Assembly (NCBI GenBank): GCA_037447655.1
Contig: JBBHKE010000715.1
Span: 1 to 32,500 of the forward strand
Direction of reading: 5' to 3'
Source: Zygnema cylindricum
Taxonomy: Eukaryota; Streptophyta; Zygnematophyceae; Zygnematales; Zygnemataceae
Length of the DNA stretch: 32,500 bases
A program made the translations under genes and the position numbers. The first letter of the stretch is position 1, and every line of letters begins with the position of its first letter. Shown one piece after another: positions 9,430-20,000 of this stretch. Below the pieces are notes generated by a model, which was given only the letters and a program-made list of their open reading frames with translations, did no database searches and had not been told where the DNA came from.

Positions 9430-10995
9430 GTATAAAATGAAATCAAACCTGGAGATTTAAAAGTTTTCAATAGTCTAGGGTTGTCTAAAACATCTACACA
9501 GGCTGTAGTAAAAAATTTAAATTATAAATAAAAAAATCCTAATATTAAGGTCTTAGATTCAAGCAATTTCTCTTTTTTTGTAACTGTAGATATGTCTTAT
9601 TTTAGTTTTGTTAAATCTGTAAATGAATTAAAAGTCAAAACTAAGATCTGGTAACAGATCACAATATACGTTAGGTACCACATTTGGACTTTTAGGTATA
9701 TTTGTTAAAAAAAATATTGATGAAATCAATAACTGAACCAAATCTGATACAGATATAAAAGCTATATTTGATTTTTCGATGTATATTTCGTAAACAAAAC
9801 CTATAAACTTGAAAAATCTGATGAAGCAATTAGCTGTAAATTACTGAAATTTAATAAATGAAACTAGAGGTACCAAAGACAACAGTATTGTTATAAGTGT
9901 TTTAACTAATAATGAGTTAGAGGAGTTTGTTTAAACTAATTATTTGTTTAAACTTATTATTTTTTGTTTATTATTTTTTATTTTTTTTATTATAAATATA
10001 CTAGTTAGAAAGGTATACTTAAACAAATACGAGGTTCTTGTAAATCGTTAGGTGTACAAATAACAATTAATAAACAAACTAAAGAAATTTCTTTACATTA
10101 TAATCTACCTTTAGACATAAATTTAACTAATAAAAGCTAATAAGTGTGAAACTAATATTTCAATTATTTTAAATTAATATTCTGATATATCAGACATTAA
10201 TAAATCTTTTGTCAAAAGTTACAAAGTCATAGATTTAAGATAATTAAAAAAAATACAAAAGTATTAAAAACTGTAATCAAAATATTTTTATTAGCACAGA
10301 CTAGTAATACAGCTAGTATAGATATATTATTATCCCAAAAAAAAAAACACATTTTTTTTTACCTTATTAATTATAATTCACAAATAACAAAAATAACTTA
10401 TAATATAAAGATTGAAAAAATAAAATTATATCAAAGTAGGTAAACAGAAAAACATTAAACAGATTATGGATATTTCAAAAGAAATTAAATTCCAAATTCT
10501 AAATTTACAACCTGTTTTATCTTCAAACAAAATTTATTATAGACTAACTAAAAGGAAAAAGAAATGAATTTAAGTAAACAAAAATCTTCAAAAGATCTAA
10601 AAGAAAAAATCTAAGTAAATATCAATATATTTTGTTATTTTGTTTTTATAACTTTTCAACCATTAATGTTAGGGAAATTAGTTACTTTAAGTTTGTAAAG
10701 ACTAGTTTAGTTAATAAAGCTTTGGATTTAGCTTTAATAAATTCTTATTATGTTTTTTAAACTAATAATAATACTATGAATCAGATTTTGAATTTGTTCA
10801 AATTTTGTTATCAGAACAAGAACTTTAAAATAGGTGAAATTTGTAATCAAGAAATTATTTTACCTCAAGGTGTAACCTCTGGAAGAGCAAGTATGTTTTT
10901 TATACATTACTATATTATAATATTACAGATATTTATACAGATACTATACTATGTTATTACAGATATTTATACAGATACTATATTATATTATTCTC
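9430..10995 (+). pseudogene. AT-rich decayed coding sequence, possible reverse transcriptase relic
   Basis: Several plus-strand segments look like protein despite interruptions. Examples are TRGTKDNSIVISVLTNNELEEF near 9862-9927, KSLGVQITINKQTKEISLHYNL near 10041-10109, and NKALDLALINSYYV then FKIGEICNQEIILPQGVTSG near 10710-10882. The last resembles the pre-catalytic PQG motif of reverse transcriptases, but no YxDD box follows. The frame changes repeatedly, and stops are mostly TAA or TAG with a few TGA. This fits an old degenerate element more than a gene read in another genetic code. The evidence is my own reading of residue composition, with no family match. Confidence 0.3.
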
Positions 10996-11145
10996 TTTCC
11001 TTTTTTTTCTAATTTGATTCTGATAATTATATAATATTCATTATATTTAGTATTTTTTTTTGTCTTCTTCTATTTTCTTATTGTTTTTCCTAGTACTCTT
11101 TTTATTATTCTTATTTCTAATATTACAATTCTTCCTCGTTCTTCA

Positions 11146-11313
11146 TATTATTGTACTTTCTATTTCTCTTTCTTTATTTTACAGTTTTTTGTCATTGCCA
11201 CCCTATTTTGGCTACTCTGCAATTCTTCTTATTATTCTAATTTCTGTTTTTCTTTCTTTATTTTACAGTTTTTTGCCACCATTACCACCCTATTTGGCCA
11301 ACTCTACAATTCG
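11146..11313 (+). repeat. 84-bp tandem duplication
   Basis: Copies at 11146-11229 and 11230-11313 share TCTTTCTTTATTTTACAG followed by TTTTTTG and CCACCCTATTT. Each copy carries a good 3' splice site (pyrimidine run then ACAG). The second copy ends 7 bp before the ATG of the ORF at 11320, so a spliced 5' leader is possible. A hydrophobic open frame running through it is T-rich shadow. Confidence 0.8.
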
Positions 11314-11319
11314 TCTATT

Positions 11320-12906
11320 ATGGAGAACACCCCTATTGCTTCCACGGCTAACACTATTCCTACTAGACCTCTTCCCACGACTAGACCTCTTTTCAAACGT
11401 AGGAACAGGGCGGGTACATCACCCATTAGGCAAGTGCATTCCCAAGGAACCAATCAAGATAATGGGGAAAACATTGATAATAGAAATTCAATTTCAAAAG
11501 GGAAAAGACGTAAACGAGCAATACTTGTAAATCAAACGAGTGATGAAGGAGATGGGGATGGTGATGGGCGAAAGGTACGGCGTGAGGAAGATGAAATATT
11601 CCCTAAGAGTAGTGTTGTTGGGTGTAGACCCGAACCCGAGCCAGCCTCTATTTGTGTGGATTTTGTTGATGTTAATATTCCCATCGACGTGAAAGCCGAG
11701 CTTCACGCGCTACGAATAGGAGTTGATGCTATTCAACCCCTGTTAACAAAAATGGAAAATCTTGGAGATAATGTGGCAAATTTGACTAAGATGATCGACA
11801 GGTGTATGAGCATGATTGACACGAGGCTCGCTTCAATGGAACGTCGACTTGATGGCGGGTTTCTCCATATGGAGTCAAAACTATCGGAGGTATCACAAGT
11901 TTTTAAGCATGCAGCTTCTTTTTTTCCACATCCCATTTTTTCTCCTCCTCACCCTCCTCCCTCTCCAACCACCGGTTTACCAACTGGCGGCCCCCCTCCT
12001 CCACCCCATTTTCCCTCCCCAACCACCGATTCTCCCTCTCGCCCCTCTCCTCCTCCATCCCCACCTCCTTCTTCTCCCCCTCCTCCTCCTCTTCTTCTCC
12101 TTGACTTTCCGACTCCTACGTCTACTTTACTCGCCTCCCCTATTCATTGCATTCCTTCTCCTATATCTACAGCTCCCACCCCTTCTGTTAGCAATAACAT
12201 TATCTCCTCGAATGATGTTCTCCCAAAGTTTTCCGCACCTCCTCTCTCTTTTTCACATGGTGCATCAAACAGTTCTTCTCTTTTTGCAAACCCCTTTATG
12301 CCTTTTGTTTCAACCTCTTCAGCCAATGTTCCCCCTATAAATTTATCGCAAAGGAATGCGATCGACCCATTTGTTTTTGGAAGCCGTTCGATATTTTCTA
12401 AAACAAATCAAGCAAACGATAAATTTCCGGTTTGCACCGACCTTAGTACATTTCAGATTGATTGGGAAAAATGGCGTGGATATACCTTACAAAGTTGCGA
12501 CAGTTCTGTGAATGTTGAACTCATTTTTAATGAGTATTATTACGGTTTGAATGGACACCCTCCAATTAAGTTGTTGCTCGATCACAACAGAAAAAAAAAA
12601 CATAAAAAAGCGGGATCTCAATTTATAGTATGGGCACCGGGTGAGAAGTCAAAATGGGATCGGTGTTTTAAAATTGTGGTTTGCATTGAAAAGTTGAGGA
12701 GAGCTCCAGGGTGGGATTTAACAAAAGCTTTAGATTTTCTAGAAAAAATTAGGATAGAAAAGTTTAGTGGGAGCACAGCGGAATTAAAAGAGGCTTTGGC
12801 TGTTTCCACGGAGCCGGTGATGCAAGAGGGAACTTGTAAGAAAGAATTTCGACGAAGGTTGTTACGGTTTCAGAAACTAGAGGAGCTACGGGCAATCACG
12901 GGTTAA
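11320..12906 (+). CDS. 528-aa protein with coiled coil, Pro-rich linker and GCR1_C-like C-terminus
   Basis: Uninterrupted ORF from ATG 11320 to TAA 12904-12906. Residues 1-70 are basic with a nuclear-localisation-like SKGKRRKRA at 59-67. Residues 74-92 are acidic. Residues 120-197 form an amphipathic coiled coil (LLTKMENLGDNVANLTKMID and onward), followed by a strongly Pro/Ser-rich linker (200-290) and a low-complexity stretch to 370. The conserved-looking C-terminal domain, 375-528, contains DWEKWRGYTLQ, EYYYGLNGHPPIKLL, EKSKWDRCFKIVVCIEKLRR and a basic end. The WE..Y..GLNG.P.I..L...W pattern resembles the GCR1_C DNA-binding domain found in yeast Gcr1 and in Crypton transposons; this is inference. 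It sits beside decayed mobile DNA and has no introns, so it may be a mobile-element or domesticated protein. No tyrosine-recombinase motif was seen. Confidence 0.65.
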   Translation: MENTPIASTANTIPTRPLPTTRPLFKRRNRAGTSPIRQVHSQGTNQDNGENIDNRNSISKGKRRKRAILVNQTSDEGDGDGDGRKVRREEDEIFPKSSVVGCRPEPEPASICVDFVDVNIPIDVKAELHALRIGVDAIQPLLTKMENLGDNVANLTKMIDRCMSMIDTRLASMERRLDGGFLHMESKLSEVSQVFKHAASFFPHPIFSPPHPPPSPTTGLPTGGPPPPPHFPSPTTDSPSRPSPPPSPPPSSPPPPPLLLLDFPTPTSTLLASPIHCIPSPISTAPTPSVSNNIISSNDVLPKFSAPPLSFSHGASNSSSLFANPFMPFVSTSSANVPPINLSQRNAIDPFVFGSRSIFSKTNQANDKFPVCTDLSTFQIDWEKWRGYTLQSCDSSVNVELIFNEYYYGLNGHPPIKLLLDHNRKKKHKKAGSQFIVWAPGEKSKWDRCFKIVVCIEKLRRAPGWDLTKALDFLEKIRIEKFSGSTAELKEALAVSTEPVMQEGTCKKEFRRRLLRFQKLEELRAITG

Positions 12907-14240
12907 CTTAAAAACTGACATGTTTTAAATAGAGACACACCATTTATATTGAAATATTGTATTCAAATTTGTGTGTTTTATTATAATAGCACTAGCGATG
13001 CACAATTGGCATCCCAAAAGTGTGTTAACCCTTGATAAACACTATATACAAGCTGTTTACACTGAAAGACTCTATATAGCGTTGCTATAACCTCACACGT
13101 ATCATTTAGAGTATGAGATTGTGATTTCAATAATGTAAACAAAATGCATATTACCAATTTTTACTCTAAATGACTGATTGAATTACACTGTCTTAATAAT
13201 TGTTATTAGCATTATTTATTAGTTATTGAATTCGACGCCCAGATATTATAAGTAATAATGATGGCGTGTATCGTACACAAATACACTACCCATCGTTACT
13301 ACACCGCCTATCGTTATTAGAGTTGATAACACTAATTCAGTCGCGTCTTTTTTCTGACCAGAAATCACAAAATAGTTTTAGCAACAATATTCAAGGAAGC
13401 GAACTACGATCGGCCATGTCTCCTTGAAATAAGTTAGTATTTAGTATATTATCAAATTATAATTTCGCACCTGAAAGCTACAGTACAGTAACAAGGATGC
13501 GCAGTGTAGCGTTAGAGTTTTATTCGTGTAACGCGAAATTATAATATTTAATACCACAGTACTGTTCTTTAGCGTAAAGAGACGTGGCAGTTGTAGAACC
13601 ACTTACTTAGATAGTGGTGCTAACAATATTTTATGATTTCGGGCCTAAATGTGCCGCGATCGAATGTGTGTTATTGACGCTAACAACTATGGGCAGTGTA
13701 CTACACTGCGAATCGTAATTAGAGTAAAGAAAAAATTAGAGTAAAAAAGTAAAAAAAATATAGAGGTGTTTACTCTAATTTGTGTGATAAAACTTTTTCA
13801 AAACGGAATTTTACTCTAATTTATCAATAACTCTAATTTGGGCCTAAATTTGGGCGTTGAATATATCCACTGTAAATTATGTACAAGTACAGAATCTGAC
13901 AAAATGTACAGTTTCACGTCATTATGACGTTTGCATTACGCGGTTTGTTAAAGCGCAATTACTTGAAAACGGCCTGTACTAAATTATTATTTGTAATTTT
14001 TTACTCAATAAAGTACAATTTTGCACGGTCAGACACTGACCGTACGCCACACTATTTAAAACGGCACTGTATTAGTTATTAAGGCTCATTCAAAAAGTAC
14101 CTTAAAAGTGTAAAGAATAATTAAGGATATTGTACTCTATTTGCGGTGATAGAGTCAAAATTTGGGGTGACGGAATTAGCGTACTGTACAGTAATAAAGC
14201 TACAGTACTGTACAGTGCTGTACTGTTAATTATTAACGTA
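12907..14240. other. Gene-free AT-rich sequence with palindromes
   Basis: No credible ORF. It holds a 13-bp inverted repeat (13456-13468 with 13533-13545), several ACTCTAATTT copies at about 13735-13840, and GTACAG/CTGTAC palindromic clusters at about 13480 and 14176-14228. It resembles remnants of inverted-repeat elements. Confidence 0.5.
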
Positions 14241-14483
14241 CAATTAACATTTCGGGCCAGATAATTAAAGAGCACGATGGTAAACCATCTTGAGTCCGGG
14301 GTACAAAAAGGGTGGCATGGCCAAAACCGAAAAACTACCAGCAGGGGAATAAACAAAAACAGAAACATAAAAACAAAAAGAAAACAACAACAAGGAAAAT
14401 AAAAGCACCCAAACCCAAAATGAAAAGCACGGGAACTGGAAAAACCCAAATCTACAACCCCAATCCCAACTCAATTAAATAAT

Positions 14484-16003
14484 CTACGAAAAGCAACCCC
14501 GTAAGTCCCCCCAACCCGGGGGAGCACATTGAGGAAGTTTCGGAACACGGCGACGATCCATAACCGCAACAACCGATCGGAGGAGAATAAAGGCCTGCAC
14601 TTCGTTGCGTTGTAAAGCCACAGATAAGCGTTGACGATAAAAAAAAGTAAGAACCGAAGGAGGAGGGCTCCCAGGTCCTCGGCGCTCGAAAGCACCTCGA
14701 GCGCAAGTACGGAGAAACTCGTCCATTGCAACACCCAGACAGCCAAATATCTCGACCGCCATCGGAATAAAGTCATCCATAGGGTCCCGGTGGGCATAAT
14801 CACGCTCCTTCGCCCTAGCAACATCACGAGCCGCCACCCCAACATGTCGAGCCGCCTGACCAACAACCATCACTGAAGTAGGGTTCGCCAAGACAATAAC
14901 ACCGAAGATACGACGGGCACCATCGAGTAAAAAAATATCGATCCGACACGAGGGAAAAATATTAGAAACCTCCCGACGCACAGAAAAGCCCCCCTCTGAA
15001 GCGATAGTCGCAACGACGTCGCGAATAGTGTCGTGCGCCTGGATCAAATCTCCCCCATGGGAGCAACGAAGCAAATGGACACCATCGGGCCCCAAGACAC
15101 AACCATAAGCACAAACAAGAGAGCCAAGTAAAGGAGGATGGGGTAGGCCAAGGCGAAACCGAAGGGCGGTGGTGAACCCAGCAGAGGAGAATCGGAGAGT
15201 AGACAAAATAGGTTTAGCGAAAAGCCAAGACCAAGAACCAGGTCCACCACAAGAGAGAAGAAGGGCACGTGAAGAATCAGAGGGAAGCGCCGTGAGAAGC
15301 TCGGATTTAATGGCGGCAACAACTCGATCGGAAATTGATTCCTCGACACGCTCAACGGATTTTGTAACAAGGGTGGAGAAATTCAACACATCCACTAGGG
15401 CATGGGGAGGAAGAGAACGTGACGCGTCCAATAGAGACCGTTGGAAGGCAAACACACCGTCTGAAACCCTGGGGACAACGGTAGCTAGAACGGGGGTGTC
15501 CCCAACCAAGAATTGGGAAACAAGAGTAGAGGCAATAAGGCACCAACTTCCCAAATATGCAGCTGGAGCAACACGAGTAGTCGATAATTGACCCAACCCC
15601 CCAGTAGAGACAGGGAGGGATGCCTGAATGCGGGCCGAGGGCCCAGACTCGCGATCGAAAGCCCCACGACCTAACAGAGTGTGGAGGACGTCCATGAGGC
15701 GTCGTCAAAAGCCGAGAGAGAGGAGACAAACGTCAAGGTGGGAGGGGAAGTACGAGTAATGTAAGAAGGGCGGTGAGGAAAACACCTAGTTAACATAGCA
15801 AAAGCCACTTGGGGATCGGGAAGGTGAGGAAGGTCGTCCACTTGGGCTAGATCTGTTTGTAAAGCATCGTGAAGGAATTGGGTCACAAAAGTATCCGAGC
15901 ATCGTGAAGGAATTGGGTCACAAAAGTATCCGAACTAAGGGGGCAACCAAGCACATGAATGCCATCGAAGGGAGAAGGGGTTTGAAAACCAGGAGAGAAA
16001 ACA
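14484..16003 (-). pseudogene. 5'-truncated, broken non-LTR retrotransposon ORF2 (C-terminal part)
   Basis: The main open part, 15695-14484, carries LPVSTGGLGQLS, a Cys/His cluster (CAYGC, then HLLRCSHGG, then HDTIRDV) and a PD-(D/E)XK-like block with RIDIFLLDG, IFGVIVLANP and RAKERDY, ending in AVEIFGCLG. That order is typical of the region after the RT domain in algal and plant LINE-like proteins. The block's expected second acidic residue is Gly (codon complement at 14901-14903). Upstream, 15886-15671 reads DPQVAFAML and TRTSPPTLTFVSSLSAFDD in another frame, so a 1-nt frameshift separates them near 15695. Further upstream, FDGIHVLGCPLSSDTFVTQF is broken by a 35-bp duplication. The RT palm is absent. 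The 3' tail probably extends to about 14240. Confidence 0.8.
15864..15933 (-). repeat. 35-bp perfect tandem duplication inside the retrotransposon relic
   Basis: 15864-15898 is repeated exactly at 15899-15933. As 35 is not a multiple of three, it shifts the retrotransposon frame and creates a TGA soon after. Confidence 0.95.
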
Positions 16004-17084
16004 AGTTTTTCATTGTTCGGGCATCATTGTCATTGTCGCCTGGTCACAATTGAAGAATTGAAGTCCGTAAAAGAAGAAAAATTACGGATTACTATCAACC
16101 CCTGTAGGTACCTGTTTCCTTTAGAGTGTTATAGAATACAGTACAATATAGAATCATACATTTAGTGCATACTATTAACGGAATCTTAATACATACAGTA
16201 CACCTATTATAGTACATACAGTACAGTACTGTAGTGTGAACTGAGTGAAGTGCGCAGGACCGCATAATGTGAGCCTAGAAATTTTGATTGTCGAATTTCG
16301 ATATAAGTCAGTTCAGTTTTTGATGCTGATGTATCGTTTTGCTGCGATATGTCGCCTCCACTTAAGTCCAAAGTACAAACTTCAAAAACTGTTTTGAGGC
16401 ACAGCAGTTGCACACTTGCACGGCGTCAATTCTCTTGATCGGACGGTTCGTGTGTTTCTTGCAGAGACCGTACGATGCAGATTATTCTGAGCCTTTACTG
16501 TTTGAAGCCGAACATCGTCCACGTGGTCCATGTTTCAAAGGTCGAGATTTCCAGACACTTCTTTCTTTGAAGTTGCAAATAGTACATGTGTGGTAACTAC
16601 AATGTAGTACCGTAACATGGACCATAGGATGTACTTCCTACATAGAACCGCAACTTTAAAATAATTATCCAGGGAGAATATGTGGACAGCATTCTGCCAC
16701 GTTTTCCTATGTTTTGTCTGTAGTTTAGGGTGTTCACGTAAATTAAGTATTCAAGATTTGCTATGAACATCCACACTATTGAGCTGTGTTTCCTTCCAAT
16801 CACCTCCTTATTTTGTGGATGCAATCTGGACCGTCCGATGATGCTCACCTCGGTTCTCCCTAAAATAGATAATCCTCCAGCCCTCCACTGTCTTCTTCCA
16901 GTTTTCTCTCTCCATATTTTTTTCGTTCGAAGTTGGGAATCCGAGTAAAAGCGTTACTTTTGTCACAAAATTACAACCCTTCCACCTATTTTCTCACAAT
17001 TGAATCACTTGAGAAAAACAATACCAAATATTTTCTCACAACTGAATCACATTTGTTAAACAATACCGATTTTTGTTGTCTGCA
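16004..17084. other. Upstream region of the DUF4336 gene
   Basis: CAGTAC-rich palindromic words lie at 16130-16235. A short open stretch at 16460-16596 follows a splice-acceptor-like TTTCTTGCAG and reads RPYDADYSEPLLFEAEHRP; it could be an exon remnant but I recognise no family. A 42-bp direct repeat (16988-17029 and 17030-17071, ATTTTCTCACAA.TGAATCAC) ends 13 bp before the ATG. No TATA box or other promoter motif can be assigned confidently. Confidence 0.45.
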
Positions 17085-20000
17085 ATGACTTCTTTAAGCA
17101 GCTTCAGATCAGTTGTTTTAGGAGACAAACTTTATGTTCCTTCCTCCTTTGAATCAAGTCATGTAAAACTCCAATTTCCCTGTAAGAAGAATAAAAACAT
17201 TTGTAAATCGACTCAAGCTAAGACACAGCAGTACAGAACCATTCAAAAATCTGTTTCTGTTTCCGTGGATTCAAATACCAAAAGTAAAGGACGATTCTAT
17301 TTCAATATCACCGGTTTTCCTTTTCCTCTCAGTCCACTTTTTCAACGAAAAACTCTTCGCTATGAGGTTGGCAGTGCCCATGGCTTCCTTACTTTGTTGC
17401 ATTCAGTTAGTTATAATCGAATGTATTTATCTTGTTATGATTGAATATATGTATTCAGCTTGTTATGATTCAATGCATTTATTCAGCTTGTTATAATTCA
17501 ATGCATTTGTTCAGCTTGTTACAATTGAATTCATTAATTTGACTTGTTACAATTGCAGGCATTTATTCGGCTTGCTACGATTGAATGCATTTACTCAGCT
17601 TGCTATTATTGAAAACAATTTTCATCTTGATTAGCTGTTTAACAATGATTACTTATTTCCTTCAATTAATTTATATGCTTATATATCTTATTACAATGTG
17701 ACAGCTCAATGTGTGGTAGCCCGATTTGTTATCAATTTTTGCCAGTGGATTTGTTAATTGCGTGCATCAAATTATTTCTTTCATTTCTCTCCCTCGTTCT
17801 CTATTGCCGCTTGAAAAGTGATTTTCTCTTCTTCTTCAATAGTTCAATGTAGCCTACTTTATTTCATTATAATCAAATTAATCGAGTATGTAAAGCCAAT
17901 TCCTAACCTACTTCTACTCTGTATCTGTACAGCAAGTCCATCTAAATAGCATCATAATCTATTTTATTTTCTTTTCATTACCCTTGCCTTACCTCTTGGC
18001 ATTTCTATCCAGATCCAGTCCAGTTTAGTTTAAGTGTATGTCTGACATTTGATCTAAACAATTTAGACGGCTTATTGCTGGTAGAGTTAATAACTCTAGT
18101 ACAGGTGTGTGATTTTTTCTTAGCACTCTTTAGTTTCGTGGCCCAAAAACAAGCCGCGTGGCAAAACATAATTAGTGTAATTGATACTCAACCCGCTCTA
18201 ACACTAATATTTCGCGAGCCCTAATAGCAATCTTATTTTGGACCATTACCCCCTTTTTGCTGACTCCAAGTGCTCTATTGGCTACAAAACATTTCAGCAA
18301 ATGCTCTGATAGTTGCAAATTTGTCTGGAAAATACTTTTTCAAAACAAGTCATTCTGGAAATTGCATTTTCAGATATGAAGCAGCCTGAAAAACATCTCA
18401 TTTACCTAGAAATTACTCAGGAAAATTCTTTATTAATTATAAAACAGTATCGAAAGTACCTTTTTCATCTATGCTCTATTAGCTAGAAAATATTCTGAAG
18501 ACACACGGAGGTTTAATTTAGTGTTAGTTAGTATGATACTCGGAAAAATTAGTATTATTAACAATGTTTTGTATTCAGAGCCCAAGAAAACCGGCACTGA
18601 ATTAATTAGCGTTACTAACGCTAACAGAGATTCACGGTGTACTGTATTTGCTAGTAAGCATTCTATTTTCTAGAAGACATTTTGGAAAACGTTCTGGAAA
18701 ATACACAGTGTATCGCTGATAGTGTTAACGCTTTTTTTGCCACTTAATTCAACTTTTCTTCATGCACCCATGTCCGAATTTCATCTGGTAACCTCCAATT
18801 GGAGGATAACAATTTTACACGGTGTACTTCATTTGCTACAAAACCTTCTGGCTCACACGAAAAGTTGGTGTGGGGCTGGAAAGGCGAGGGGCACAGGTGG
18901 AGGGAGGGCGCATATGGATGTTTGAACAGGAGCAAGGACTGGGCTTCAGTAATGTTACTACCAACATTCGTATGACAATTATTCGTTTACAATCCGGAGG
19001 CCTTTGGGTTCATGCACCTATTGCTCCCACAGCAGAGTGCATTTCCGTAAGGCCTTTTTTTTTTCCTTTTGTTCTTTTCTTCGGCTCAAGAAATCTGTGT
19101 TTTATTTTCGCCTTTCAAGTGGGAAATAGCTTGTATTTTTGTGTTCAGGGGCTTGAGTTGGGTTAAGCGTTTGATGATGGACCTTTAGAAATATATAGAA
19201 GGTTCTGTAAACACTGAAATTCTTCGAGGTGTTTTTTTCAGTAGGTTGATTGTTTATGATTTTTTTTGTAGCCTGATTGATTGTTACGTCGTCAATTGAC
19301 ATTCAGCATTTTAGATTTTGATCCGTTCTGTTAATATTTTGGTACTTTTGGGAGGTGTTTAACATGGGTGGTAATTGCCTTTTGCATCTTTGGTTCAATT
19401 CTTCTGCTTGTTAAATTCTCTCAAATTACGGAGGTCTTCTGTCAAAATTGCAATTTTCAACTTTTTTCTGAGCTTCTAATCACGTGGATTTTGGTCTCCA
19501 CTCATTCGGAGCATCCCATCTGCACCTAAGACTTTAAACACTCACCACTTCCGGCTTTTGAAGAAAACAAAAAAGTATATTTTTTGTGGTTCTATCTTGC
19601 CTGTGTTGAATGAAAAAAGTGTCAAAAACCCCTCTTTGGGAGCTGTTCCTGAAGACGTCCTTGAAAAATTCCTGAAAAAGTTTCTCAAAAATTTCTCAAA
19701 AAAGTTCGTCAAAAACTTATTGAAAAAGATCCTTGGAAAAACCTGAAAAATTATTTAGGGTTGGGGAATTGTCTGTGCAATCAGCTTATTGAAGAGCTAG
19801 GGGCACCTGTGGAACATATTATTCTTCCGACATTTGCATATGAGCATAAGGTTTATGTAGGACCTTTTTCTCGACGTTTTCCAAAAGCGAAAGTTTGGAT
19901 TGCTCCTGCCCAATGGAGCTGGCCACTTAACCTACCACCGCAACTATTTGGTATTTTCCCGGCGGGAATTTTGGAAGATAATGACAAATCCACTCCATGG

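Noticed and set aside
9430-10995. A gene using a variant genetic code with reassigned stops
   Set aside because: Frames also shift repeatedly, and the number of stops is close to chance for such AT-rich DNA. A decayed element is the simpler reading.
11060-11530. 156-codon hydrophobic plus-strand ORF
   Set aside because: T-rich sequence with an internal 84-bp duplication, overlapping the better-supported ORF at 11320 in another frame. A membrane protein is possible but unsupported.
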